From: Plantibacter flavus
Lineage (GTDB): Bacteria > Actinomycetota > Actinomycetes > Actinomycetales > Microbacteriaceae
NCBI RefSeq assembly: GCF_900177615.1
Contig: NZ_FXAP01000007.1
Location: 1-64,000 of the forward strand
Length of the DNA: 64,000 bases
Direction: 5' to 3'
Positions within the stretch are counted from its first letter, which is position 1. The number at the start of each line of letters is the position of its first letter. The notes under the pieces were generated by a model. It was not told the origin of the DNA, ran no database searches, and saw only the letters and a list, made by a program, of their open reading frames with translations. The position numbers and the translations under genes are program-made. This document shows, piece by piece, positions 17,020 to 25,325 of the stretch.

Positions 17020-19077
17020 ATGTCCACGGGCGCCCTTCGCGACGGCGCCAACAGCTACCAACAGCGGTACCCTCTGGCCGCCAAGATGCCCGGTCGACCG
17101 TGGACCGTTCATCTCGCCGACGATGAACACCGCTACCAGCTGGCCTGCTTCGACTTCGATGTGAAGGACGGTGCCTCTCGCGTTCAACCGGAGCTCGTGG
17201 AGCAAGCCCAGGACCAAGCCGACCGCCTCGTGCAGCTGCTCGGAGATCTCCACATTCCTCACGTGCTTTGCGAGTCCTCGGCCACCGGTGGTCGTCATGT
17301 CTGGATGCGCACGCTGGGTATCGAGCGCGAAACCATGCGAACACTGGGCATGGCCGCGAGGAACCTGCTCTCGACTCTCGACTTCGGCATGCTCTCGAAT
17401 CCCGCCACCGGTTCCGCCCGGCCACCTGGAGCGCCGCACCGCGATGGGTCAATGTCGCGCGTCCTGGCCGGGGACGTCCGTGATCTGGCCCTTCCCTCCC
17501 TTGCGGTTTCGCAGGATCAACTTGAGGCGCTGACCGATCGCCTCGCAGCTCTCGCTCCCCCACTGCAGCCGGAACCTCACTCCCCCATCACCTCAGGAGA
17601 CTCCCGGGAGAATGCCTCGCCGCGTCAGATGCCGGCGAAGAACGTCGCCCGCTTCCAGCTGGTCGGTGGGGGCCCAGACCCGTCTGTGAACGCCTTCATC
17701 TGCCTACTTGCGGCACTCAGCGCAGGATGGTCGTTCGACGACGTCGCTCGCGCGGTGCAGACCAGCCCAGGGCTGGAGCACTATCGGACCCGACGCACGA
17801 CGCACGGCCGCCGACGCCGACCCCAGCACGAGACCGCTGCCAAGCTCGCCGCAGACTGGGATCGTGCCGTCGACATCCACGCGCTGAACGAATTCGTGCC
17901 GCTGCGCCGTGCTGGCACCTCGGAGCCGGCCCCCGACGTCGACGAGCTCGCGGCGCAGCTGCTAACGATCACCGACCTCCAAACGAGCTTCCGGGTGCAG
18001 CCGGGGCGATGGGGCGGCAATGACGGATCGCCGATGCAACGCGCCATCCTCACCGCCATCGCCTGGCTCACCCTGCACACGGGCCGCACTGAGGTCGCGG
18101 CCGCGACGAGAACCATCGCGGAGATCGTCGGAGTGTCCTCACCACAGGTCTGGGAGCACCTCGAACGCCTCCGCACGAGCGGTCTCCTCGTACGCGTCGA
18201 CGGCGGGTTCGACGACAAGGCGCCGACCTGGAGACTGGCCCCGCATCGGGCTCTTTCCACACCTTCAGAACTGGACCGAGCACTACCCTCTGAAGGATCC
18301 GATGAGGCCACCCCCCGCTCTCGCTCGGCGAAGCACCTCTTCATTGAACGGCGACGGGTGTTGGATGAGCTGCAGGCGGAGCTACTGCAGATCCGTCACG
18401 ACGTGTTCAGCTACCGCGGTGGACTCGGTCAACTGGGTGCTCGACTCTGGGTGACCCTGGGTGAGCATGAACAGCTGACCGTTGCAGAGACGGCCCGGCT
18501 CGTGGGTATCAGCGAGATGCACGCGGCCGGCCTACTGTCGCGCTTGCGCTCCTTGAAGCTGGCTCGGTTCATCTCGGGCGCGTGGGTACGTGCAGCCCGG
18601 GATCTCCGAACTGCCGCGGCACGGCGGCTGGGTGTCCTGGGCCGACTGAAAGCGCGGGCGAAGAAGTATGCCCAGGATCGAGAGTTGCACGCTTGGTGGT
18701 TGGACCACGAGCGGCGGCGACAGGGCCAGGCGCCGAAGACCCGCCCCGAGATGTTCGACTCGCGGGGTCGACCGCTGCACGGGTCGCGGGTCCCCTTCAA
18801 GCACAGGCTCTTCCCGCGCTTTCCGATCCGATGGGACGGCCGGGCCGACTACGCCTCGGCCAGAGAACGCGTCCAATCGCAGCGCGTCTACGGTCAGGAC
18901 GAGTTCTTCGCTGTCCGCGTCGAGCTACCCGCGTTCACGCCCAGCGACCCGCTCGACGATTGGTCGCCGGAGAATCTCTACGGCAGCGAGACCATCAATC
19001 GCTTGCGGCGCCAGACCCGGAAGGAACCACTCCCCCACCCTGCTGATGACGGCCTTCTCGTGGACCTGCCTTGGTAG
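17020..19077 (+). CDS. Archaeo-eukaryotic-type primase with C-terminal winged-helix regions
   Basis: From ATG 17020 the protein is 685 residues; an in-frame GTG at 16954 would add 22. The N-terminal part carries AEP/prim-pol features: FDFDVKDG (metal-binding acidic pair, about residues 45-52), then SSATGGRHVWMR (about 90-101) and NPATGSARPPGAPHRDG, as in LigD-Pol/PriS-like primases. The middle part includes a helical PriCT-like region, and two winged-helix-like segments follow at about 345-400 (TRTIAEIVGVSSPQVWEHLERL) and 485-530 (AETARLVGISEMHAAGLLSRL). Its place beside par and rep suggests it primes plasmid replication. The start is uncertain because no ribosome site is obvious. Confidence 0.8.
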   Translation: MSTGALRDGANSYQQRYPLAAKMPGRPWTVHLADDEHRYQLACFDFDVKDGASRVQPELVEQAQDQADRLVQLLGDLHIPHVLCESSATGGRHVWMRTLGIERETMRTLGMAARNLLSTLDFGMLSNPATGSARPPGAPHRDGSMSRVLAGDVRDLALPSLAVSQDQLEALTDRLAALAPPLQPEPHSPITSGDSRENASPRQMPAKNVARFQLVGGGPDPSVNAFICLLAALSAGWSFDDVARAVQTSPGLEHYRTRRTTHGRRRRPQHETAAKLAADWDRAVDIHALNEFVPLRRAGTSEPAPDVDELAAQLLTITDLQTSFRVQPGRWGGNDGSPMQRAILTAIAWLTLHTGRTEVAAATRTIAEIVGVSSPQVWEHLERLRTSGLLVRVDGGFDDKAPTWRLAPHRALSTPSELDRALPSEGSDEATPRSRSAKHLFIERRRVLDELQAELLQIRHDVFSYRGGLGQLGARLWVTLGEHEQLTVAETARLVGISEMHAAGLLSRLRSLKLARFISGAWVRAARDLRTAAARRLGVLGRLKARAKKYAQDRELHAWWLDHERRRQGQAPKTRPEMFDSRGRPLHGSRVPFKHRLFPRFPIRWDGRADYASARERVQSQRVYGQDEFFAVRVELPAFTPSDPLDDWSPENLYGSETINRLRRQTRKEPLPHPADDGLLVDLPW

Positions 19078-19091
19078 GACTTCGTCGACGC

Positions 19092-19538
19092 CTAGTCTGA
19101 CCAGGGCTCGAGACCGAGGTACTCCCTGACAGCTTCGTCAATGAGATCGACGACGCTCATGTTGTTCTCGAGGCGCCAACGCTCGACCGTGTCACGGAGG
19201 TCCTTCTCCATCGAGGTCGACAGCTGCAGCATGACGCGCTTCTTACGCGGCCGCCCGGGCTTGCGGGTCGGGAGCTGCGGGGTATCACTGGCTGCGCTGG
19301 TCGTTGTCTCCCCCGTGCCGACGGAGCGAGCGGCGGTTGCACCGACGTTCGACGTGACCGCTTCGCTCGCTGGGGACGCGGGCTCGGAAACGTGGTCGGA
19401 GGTTGATCGAAGGCGACTGGCGAGCTCCGACTCATCCCGAGGCGACAGGATCTCCGCAAGTCCGCTGTCTGGCTGCCGCTGCAATGGGGGCCGATCGGAG
19501 CGAGGCTTCAGCGGCTTACGTTCTGGCAGTGTGCCCAT
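19092..19538 (-). CDS. ParB-like partner protein with ribbon-helix-helix domain
   Basis: The 148-residue product starts at ATG 19538, one base after the parA stop, so the two genes form a coupled par operon. Residues 1-95 are low-complexity and Pro/Ser/Thr-rich. The C-terminal 50 residues follow a basic patch (KPGRPRKKR) and read as a ribbon-helix-helix domain (VMLQLSTSMEKDLRD, then helices ending VREYLGLEP). This fits the small centromere-binding partners of type Ib ParA systems. An upstream in-frame start at 19604 is unlikely because it lies within parA. Confidence 0.75.
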   Translation of the reverse strand: MGTLPERKPLKPRSDRPPLQRQPDSGLAEILSPRDESELASRLRSTSDHVSEPASPASEAVTSNVGATAARSVGTGETTTSAASDTPQLPTRKPGRPRKKRVMLQLSTSMEKDLRDTVERWRLENNMSVVDLIDEAVREYLGLEPWSD

Positions 19539-19539
19539 G

Positions 19540-20310
19540 TCAGATCCTCTCGGCGAGATTCTTGGAGAGTTGGTCGAAGTGTCGCTCCAACACCCTCGAC
19601 CCATCAGTCTTCATCGTGCTGAGCGGAATCCGCCGGCTCTCGGCCTGTTGCATAGCTGTGCGCAGCGGGATGTAGGGCTTGAGGAGGACGTCGCCATAAG
19701 CGTGGAGGAGATCCTGGACTCCGGCCCGATGCTCGTTGGTGCCGTCGAACTTGTTGACAACGATCCCGGCGAGCTGCAGTTCCGGATTGAGGTGCGGCAG
19801 GCTCTTGACGTCCTCCACGGTCTCCAGGAAGCGCATGACTCCCTCCAAGCCGAACGATGTGGGTTCGGCGACAGCGAGAGCGAAGTCGGCGTACACCAGA
19901 CCGTTGAGCGTGAGTCGGTCCACTGCGGGCGGAAGGTCGATGAGGATGTAGTCGTAGGCCGAGAGCTCTTCGTCGACCCCGTGAGCGGCGGTCTTGAGAC
20001 GCATCTCGGCGGCCACCAATGTCTCCGTGACGATACGAGTGAGCGATGCAGAGCCTGGCACCACATCGATCCCCTCGAAGGACGAGGGATAGATGGCATC
20101 CAGGATGTCGCCGGGTCGCCCTGAGAAGAGGACGTCGAAGAGATTGTTCTCCCCCTCGACTTCGAGCAACGTCGTTGCATTCGCCTGGGAATCGAGGTCG
20201 ACGACCAGGACCCGCTTCCCAGCGCGAACGAAGGCTTCGCCGAGACGGACGGTTACGGTGGTCTTGCCAGGACCGCCCTTCTTCGATCCGACCGCGATCT
20301 TCTTGGGTGA
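19540..20310 (-). CDS. parA: ParA-family partition ATPase
   Basis: This 256-residue ATPase has the deviant Walker A motif KKGGPGKTT (residues 11-19), VLVVDLDSQANAT (Walker A' region, about 35-47) and YILIDLPPA (Walker B, about 121-129). It lacks an N-terminal HTH extension, so it is of the short type. I chose ATG 20310 because AGGAG lies six bases upstream; the frame extends to 20391 but the extension is not ParA-like. It segregates plasmid copies together with the RHH partner encoded one base downstream. The 20392-20773 interval upstream is a candidate centromere. Confidence 0.95.
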   Translation of the reverse strand, partial: SPKKIAVGSKKGGPGKTTVTVRLGEAFVRAGKRVLVVDLDSQANATTLLEVEGENNLFDVLFSGRPGDILDAIYPSSFEGIDVVPGSASLTRIVTETLVAAEMRLKTAAHGVDEELSAYDYILIDLPPAVDRLTLNGLVYADFALAVAEPTSFGLEGVMRFLETVEDVKSLPHLNPELQLAGIVVNKFDGTNEHRAGVQDLLHAYGDVLLKPYIPLRTAMQQAESRRIPLSTMKTDGSRVLERHFDQLSKNLAERI

Positions 20311-20513
20311 CATCTGTTCTCCTACCAGGGGATTTTTACTTAGGGCGCTGCGACCAACACGGGGTTCGCACGTGCACTTGAGGCACAGCATTGCATAGGC
20401 CCGGCGTTAACTCGGCCACGACATGCCGCCGCCTGCCCCTCCCCCGTGCCTTCCGTGCCTGTTGCAGTCCCCCAGGCCTTGGGGGCCGGTTGCATGGCGG
20501 CGTGCTGCCATGG

Positions 20514-20691
20514 CTGCATTATTGCAGGAAAGAATTAAATGGCACAGACAGGCTCCGCGGTCTCAGCGCGTCGACGCTTGCCCACCGGTGCCCGCTGACA
20601 CGGTCTTGGAGCCCAGCGGTCGGGCACGCGGTCCAGCGTGTCTGCAAGGTGGCTTGTGTGCATCCCTGCATTAATGCAGGAAATAAATAAC
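20514..20691. repeat. Two copies of CTGCATTAATGCAGGAAA, candidate parS/operator
   Basis: Copies at 20514-20540 and 20666-20691 share the palindrome CTGCATTA(T/A)TGCAG-like core followed by GAAA and an AT-rich tail (AATTAAAT or TAAATAAC). They lie 126 bases apart in the intergenic region between parA and rep. Shorter TTGCA/TGCA boxes are scattered nearby. Position and symmetry fit a centromere or Rep/Par operator. Confidence 0.6.
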
Positions 20692-20739
20692 GGTCATCAC
20701 CCGTAACCCCGGCTCTAAGACACGCGGGGGAGCCTCCGT

Positions 20740-20763
20740 GTCCAGTGTGCGCGCGCACTGGAC
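20740..20763. promoter_or_regulatory. Inverted repeat just upstream of rep
   Basis: Eight-base arms GTCCAGTG and CACTGGAC flank an alternating GC centre, ending ten bases before the ATG at 20774. It could be an operator for autoregulation of the initiator gene or an RNA hairpin over its leader. Confidence 0.6.
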
Positions 20764-20773
20764 AATAGTCGCC

Positions 20774-21778
20774 ATGAGCGCTGCGATGCAGGCATCACCG
20801 GCCGACCCCGACGAGCCAATCGAGTCAACCTCGGGAGACCTCGAGATCGTGGACGACGCCGTCCAGTGGCCGCCGATCCGAGTCCCACGTTCCCGTGCCA
20901 AGATGGTCAACTTCGCAACCGGCCGCGAGCTCGGAACTGACGAGCAGGACATCGGCTTCTCCGCCCGTCTCTTCGCCCAGGTCTCACTGCCTCAGCGCAA
21001 CCCCGGGACCATTCCATACTACGAACGGCGCAACGGCGACGTCCGCCTCACGATTCGACCTGCACTAGTGACACAGAAGGACGGAACCAGAGAGGACCGT
21101 TACCCCTTCGGTTTGCTTCCGCGCCTCGCTCTGACCTATTTGTCGACTGAAGCCTTCCTGACCAAAAGCCCGGTGATCGACCTGGGCAAGAGCATGCGCT
21201 CCTTCTTGGCCAAGCTCGACGTCGATTACAGCGGCCGGAACGCGAACCTCGTCCGAGCGCAGTTGCAGGCGCTGTTTGGCGCGCAGATCTCTGTCGACGG
21301 CCTGGCCGTCACGGACTCGGGGCACGGGACGGTCGAGGAGTACTTCCAGATCGCGAAGAGCGTCCAGCTCTGGTGGGCCAACAAGGAGGGGGAGGGGGCG
21401 ACAGGCCTCTGGTCCTCCGAGGTCCGATTGTCAGAGGAGTTCTTCCAGTCCATCGTGAACGCCCCGGTGCCTGTGGACTTGAAGGCCCTCCGTGCCCTCG
21501 GAGGCAGCAGTCTCCGTATCGACATCTACATGTGGGCCACCCACCGGATGTTCTATCTGCGTCGTCCTACCCGTATCAAGTGGGTGGACCTCAACAACCA
21601 GTTCGGTGGCCAGTACGCCCGCGTTCGAGCGTTCAAGGCAGCGTTCATCAAGGCGCTGCACGAGGTGATGATCGTGTACCCGACCCTGAACGCTGAGGTC
21701 CACGACGACTTCCTGCTGCTCCGGCCATCGCTCACCCACGTGCCTTCCAACAAACCACTGCGACGCATCGGACAGTAG
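20774..21778 (+). CDS. repA: Plasmid replication initiator, RepA_C family
   Basis: The 334-residue protein matches the RepA_C family of plasmid initiators: a central part with YPFGLLPRLALTYLSTEA, and a C-terminal region with DIYMWATHRMFYLRRP, then IKWVDLNNQFGGQYARVRAFK and ALHEVMIVYP, which are the usual landmarks of that family. It should bind iterons and open the origin. The start is ATG 20774; a GTG at 20738 is possible. It diverges from the parA-parB operon, an arrangement common in low-copy plasmids. Repeats that could be its binding sites begin 43 bases after its stop. Confidence 0.9.
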   Translation: MSAAMQASPADPDEPIESTSGDLEIVDDAVQWPPIRVPRSRAKMVNFATGRELGTDEQDIGFSARLFAQVSLPQRNPGTIPYYERRNGDVRLTIRPALVTQKDGTREDRYPFGLLPRLALTYLSTEAFLTKSPVIDLGKSMRSFLAKLDVDYSGRNANLVRAQLQALFGAQISVDGLAVTDSGHGTVEEYFQIAKSVQLWWANKEGEGATGLWSSEVRLSEEFFQSIVNAPVPVDLKALRALGGSSLRIDIYMWATHRMFYLRRPTRIKWVDLNNQFGGQYARVRAFKAAFIKALHEVMIVYPTLNAEVHDDFLLLRPSLTHVPSNKPLRRIGQ

Positions 21779-21820
21779 CCTCCGCTCACGTCCTCGCCAG
21801 GCGGTATCTCGTCTCCCAAT

Positions 21821-21958
21821 GGGGTCAATCGGTGGCGCTCGGGTTCGATTCCAGCCCGGGGTCAAAAGGTGGCGGTCTCGAGACCGCGGTGGGGTCAATC
21901 AGTGGCGCGCTTCGACCAACCCCTGGGGAGTCAAGGGAGTGGGGTCAATCGGTGGCGC
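21821..21958 (+). repeat. Iteron-like repeats, left cluster (4 copies)
   Basis: Four direct copies of an 18-bp sequence (consensus GGGGTCAATCGGTGGCGC) lie at 21821-21838, 21858-21875, 21891-21908 and 21941-21958. The last overlaps the 3' end of the next gene. Spacing (33-50 bases) is not strictly helical. They may be Rep-binding iterons or remains of transposon ends. Confidence 0.75.
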
Positions 21959-22820
21959 CGGGTTCCGCATCGACGCGCCGGCCGGCATAGTTGTGGGTCG
22001 CGAGATAGCGGTACCGCTCCTCGAGCTCGGCCAGGAGCGCGACACAGCTCTGGACCGACTGGGCTATGACCCGAAAGCTCGGTGTCACTTCGAAGTTCGC
22101 CATGCCGCCGCGGAAGTCCGTCACCTGCTTCACGTCGCTCAGATTCCGCGTCACCTGTTCGTTGCCATGGATGAAGGCGCTGCTGATCTTCCAGACAATG
22201 AGCGGAGAGTTCAGCGAATACGTCGCGCTGACCTTCGGGCCGCCAGAACGCTTCGAGACGGACGCCAGGATGGCCGTGTACCGCGGCGGCCGGCCGAGCT
22301 CCTTCTGTCGCAGGTCTCCGACCGCATCCTTCAGCTCGATGAGCCGCGCTATGACCGTCTCGGTGTACTGCCTCACACCCTGGACACGATTCTCATCCAG
22401 GACGTACTGGTTGAACTCAAGCTGGTCCTGAACGTCGCGGTAGGCGAGCTGGAGCCCACGGAACACTCGCGTCGACTTGCGTGACGACTGCAGCACCCAG
22501 AGCGCCGTCGCAGCGGCCTCAATCGTCGTGCGAATGAGCGAGTAGAGCGCGTACGGATACGCCTTCATCTCGAAGTTCTCTTCATCGACCATGAGCCCGA
22601 ACACCTGCTGCAGGTTGTCGACCGCCCTCACCTGGTGAGCGACGGCTATGGCGTCGATCGGATAGCGCGAGGTGAGCGGCCGCTCCAGTGCCAGAATCGA
22701 CCCTTCGACCGGTTCTTGCAAGTCGTCCATCGACTCGAACTGCACCTTGGCGCCCACAATCAACCTGATGGAATCGCGCATCTCCTCGTCGGACTCTTGC
22801 CGATCATGTTTCCCCCGCAT
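21945..22820 (-). CDS. Hypothetical protein, helical
   Basis: The 291-residue product (from ATG 22820; the frame extends to 22910) is largely alpha-helical, with one moderately hydrophobic helix (YALYSLIRTTIEAAATALWVL, about residues 90-110) typical of a group of helical actinobacterial proteins of unknown role. A conserved-looking FIHGNEQ segment lies near residue 225. The last four codons (GATD) and the stop are formed by an iteron-like repeat, which suggests the 3' end was reshaped by repeat insertion. I do not recognise a family; a phage-defence or accessory function is conceivable but unsupported. Confidence 0.6.
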   Translation of the reverse strand: MRGKHDRQESDEEMRDSIRLIVGAKVQFESMDDLQEPVEGSILALERPLTSRYPIDAIAVAHQVRAVDNLQQVFGLMVDEENFEMKAYPYALYSLIRTTIEAAATALWVLQSSRKSTRVFRGLQLAYRDVQDQLEFNQYVLDENRVQGVRQYTETVIARLIELKDAVGDLRQKELGRPPRYTAILASVSKRSGGPKVSATYSLNSPLIVWKISSAFIHGNEQVTRNLSDVKQVTDFRGGMANFEVTPSFRVIAQSVQSCVALLAELEERYRYLATHNYAGRRVDAEPGATD

Positions 22821-23108
22821 CTCTGGAGCATAGTGAAGCCCACATGTATCGGTCGGCGGTCGCCGCTGGGCAGAGGTGTAGTTCGGCGCCGCTTGGGTCC
22901 CGCGCGCCAATCCGCGGAATTGCGGTCGGCTTCGGGTACGAGGTCATCCGGTCGCGGCCGACGGCCGTTGAGCCAGCCACGCGCCCTGGCGTCTCACACA
23001 CGATCCCGTATAGCCTGAATGTGCAGACTGTGCCCCCGTACTCGATCCGCGCTCCCAGGCCGCAAAGGCGTTGGGGGGCATGGTCGCCGATCCAGAGGGA
23101 TGAGCTCT

Positions 23109-23321
23109 ATGTCCGAACTGCATGACGCCTTCATCAGGAGCGTGATCAACGCCAACCAGGTCGTTCTCGCCGAGCAAGAACAGGCGCAAGTGTGGGTGCG
23201 CCAACGAAGTCACCTCGCGCGTCTCGCCCACCGAAACGGAGTACGCCCGGACGATCTCGCCGCCGCCGTTGGCGTTCCCTTGACGATGATTCAGGAATGG
23301 CTGGGACCAGAACCTGAGTAG
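23109..23321 (+). CDS. Small helix-turn-helix protein, twin 1
   Basis: This 70-residue protein begins MSELHDAFIRSV, preceded by a GAGGGATGAG ribosome site. The N-terminal half is a charged helix; the C-terminal half (LARLAHRNGVRPDDLAAAVGVPLTMIQEWL) is a helix-turn-helix of the Hin/XRE-like kind. It aligns end to end with the 23530-23742 product. It sits between repeat clusters near rep, so a role in replication control or in binding the local repeats is possible but unproven. Confidence 0.65.
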   Translation: MSELHDAFIRSVINANQVVLAEQEQAQVWVRQRSHLARLAHRNGVRPDDLAAAVGVPLTMIQEWLGPEPE

Positions 23322-23373
23322 CTGTGGCAGACCCAGATCCTCGATGAGATCGGCTACCGCTCTGAACGCGCAC

Positions 23374-23455
23374 GCAAAGTGTCGCCGCGGCCCCGCTGAA
23401 TCGGCGGGTTTCCAACGTAAAGTGTCGCCGGCGTTTCCAACACAAAGTGTCGCTC
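23374..23455 (+). repeat. Short repeat family B (AAAGTGTCGC), three copies
   Basis: Copies at 23374-23387, 23417-23430 and 23442-23455 share AAAGTGTCGC. Two are preceded by GTTTCCAAC. More copies occur at 23962-23997. The family differs from the GGGGTCA repeats but lies among them. Confidence 0.65.
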
Positions 23456-23529
23456 CGAACATGCCCGGGTGATTCCGCGGATCTGAGGATGAACTGGGGC
23501 ATGCGAGCAATGGATAGAAGGGTCATCTG

Positions 23530-23742
23530 ATGTCAGACATGGACGCCGCATTCATCGATGGGGTACGTGACACGAACGAGGTATTCCTCGAAGCTGAGGA
23601 ACGTGCTCTGAAGTGGGCCAGGCGACGCAGCGAAATGACCCGCATGGCGCATCGGAACGGCGTGTCAGTCGAAGACATCGCTGCGGGCGTGGGGCAGCCG
23701 CCATCGATCGTTCGTGAATGGCTGAGCGCTCCGACCGACTAG
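23530..23742 (+). CDS. Small helix-turn-helix protein, twin 2
   Basis: This 70-residue protein begins MSDMDAAFIDGV, with AGAAGGG upstream. It matches the 23109-23321 protein at the same length (shared MAHRNGV and REWL-type ends), with the helix-turn-helix at about residues 35-65. The two are separated by about 200 bases containing family-B repeats. Function unknown; likely a recent tandem duplication that has diverged. Confidence 0.65.
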   Translation: MSDMDAAFIDGVRDTNEVFLEAEERALKWARRRSEMTRMAHRNGVSVEDIAAGVGQPPSIVREWLSAPTD

Positions 23743-24404
23743 TCGAACCGGCTACTGGAGCATGTGGGTGAGCTCTATGCTCCCTTTCAACAGCCGCCAC
23801 TCAGGCTGCCTCTTAGATTTGGAGATGCGCTAGCTGCGACAGATGCTGACCGCGGCTACGAGGTAACGGGGATTGCCTGGTCTGCTCAGCGTCCTCGAAG
23901 GGCGCGTCGGTCGAGACCGCTCAAAGGATGAGACAGCGCCGCCCGCGAGGACCGATGCAACCTAAAGTGTCGTCGGGAACACGAAACGACACTTTACGTT
24001 GGGCGTTCACAACCGCGCGAGTGTCCGAGCTGGTCCGGGCGGCGCGCGCGGGGTCATTCGGTGGCGCATCACACGACGAGCGGAGATGGAAGGGACCACA
24101 AGAGCTTCCTCAGGGTCGTAGTTAGCCGTCGAATCGTCAGACAATCACGGGCCACGTTGGGTCATCCTGTGGCGGTCTGACACTAGACGCTCCGCTCCGC
24201 ACCCTGGCGTCCGGCACGCAGCACCGCTACCCTGGGTGCACGGGTGGTCTGGTCCGCCCCTCTCCGAGTTCGAGCTCCCACGCGGCGAAGACACTGAGGA
24301 CAACGGTTGCCGATCCAGAGACTGCAATGTCTGTTGAGTAGAGCAATCTCTCCTGTTCAGGGCATGCAACGCGTGGGCTGCGACGCCCGGATACAGAGAT
24401 CGAG
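23743..24404. other. 662-base interval without a supported gene
   Basis: Only short or implausible reading frames occur here. The interval holds a palindromic pair of family-B repeats (23962-23975 and inverted 23987-23997) and two GGGGTCA-type repeats at 24050-24067 and 24158-24175. It may be non-coding origin DNA or the remnant of a lost mobile element. Confidence 0.55.
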
Positions 24405-25301
24405 ATGACATCAACGAACCACCAGACGGACCGTGAACTACAGGCTGACGCGCGCGCGTGGGCGAAGTTCACCGGCGTGAGTTACACGACGTCCCTACGA
24501 CAGCTGACTGCGCCCGAGGCGCAGGGGCTCCTCGGGCCTCGGCTCAGTGCGCGCCACTTGATCAGGACGCTGACCGAGCACCCGATCGTGGGCTCTCGAG
24601 AAGAGGTTCCGGTGCTGCGTGAGCACGGGATCACCGTTCCCGGTCAGAACGATATGGGTCGAGCCTGGAGCTTCGGTGGACGGGTCGACTTCGCCCAGCT
24701 GGCGCTCATCTCTGATGTGCTTCGCATGTTCAGTCCAGTCTCTGACGGCACGAAGCCTGCCGTCGGAAGCTACTCCGCCAAGCACTTCGCAGAGAACTTT
24801 CTCAACGGCATCGTCTCCTACGTGAGCAATGGGCGACTCATCTGGGCAGCCGCGGCGCTCGGTCTGCCCCTCGGTCCCCGTGAAGTCGGCAGTCCCAACA
24901 TCAAGATCGGGCTGCCGAAACTTGAGTACGACTACGCTCGTCGATCTGTCGGACACGGGCACACCCGGCCGAAAGCAGACCAGCACCGGCCTCCAGGTTT
25001 TGAGGCGCTCTCCCTGAGGGTGAAGCAATTGGTTGCAGGCGATGCCGTCGCCCCGCGTCAAGTACCGGTCGCGTCGGCGCCCGTTGAGAGCGCCTTCAGC
25101 GCATGGCTCGTCGATCAAGCCGGCCTTGACACGGCCATCGGCGACCTCGCGCGGGACTACTCCGCCGGTATCGATAGCAGCGAGCACCGGATCGCTGAGA
25201 GTCCGGAGGATCTGCTGGCGATTCTCGACGACGTCGGATGCATCCCGCGCGTGTACGAGCTGGCCCAGGAGGCCGGCGCCGAGTGGCGCGCCACCGCCTA
25301 A
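24405..25301 (+). CDS. Hypothetical protein inside the repeat field
   Basis: The 298-residue product starts with a charged region and ARAWAKFTGVSYTTSLRQLTA, resembling a short helix-turn-helix, followed by LLGPRLSARHLIRTL. The central part has a hydrophobic FLNGIVSYVSNGRLIWAAAALGLPL segment; the C-terminus is acidic and helical. I have no confident family name. It lies between two clusters of the 18-bp repeats, so it may be replication-associated or cargo of a former element. The ATG at 24405 lacks a good ribosome site. Confidence 0.6.
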   Translation: MTSTNHQTDRELQADARAWAKFTGVSYTTSLRQLTAPEAQGLLGPRLSARHLIRTLTEHPIVGSREEVPVLREHGITVPGQNDMGRAWSFGGRVDFAQLALISDVLRMFSPVSDGTKPAVGSYSAKHFAENFLNGIVSYVSNGRLIWAAAALGLPLGPREVGSPNIKIGLPKLEYDYARRSVGHGHTRPKADQHRPPGFEALSLRVKQLVAGDAVAPRQVPVASAPVESAFSAWLVDQAGLDTAIGDLARDYSAGIDSSEHRIAESPEDLLAILDDVGCIPRVYELAQEAGAEWRATA

Positions 25302-25325
25302 ACCAACGCAGGAGGCACCACACCG

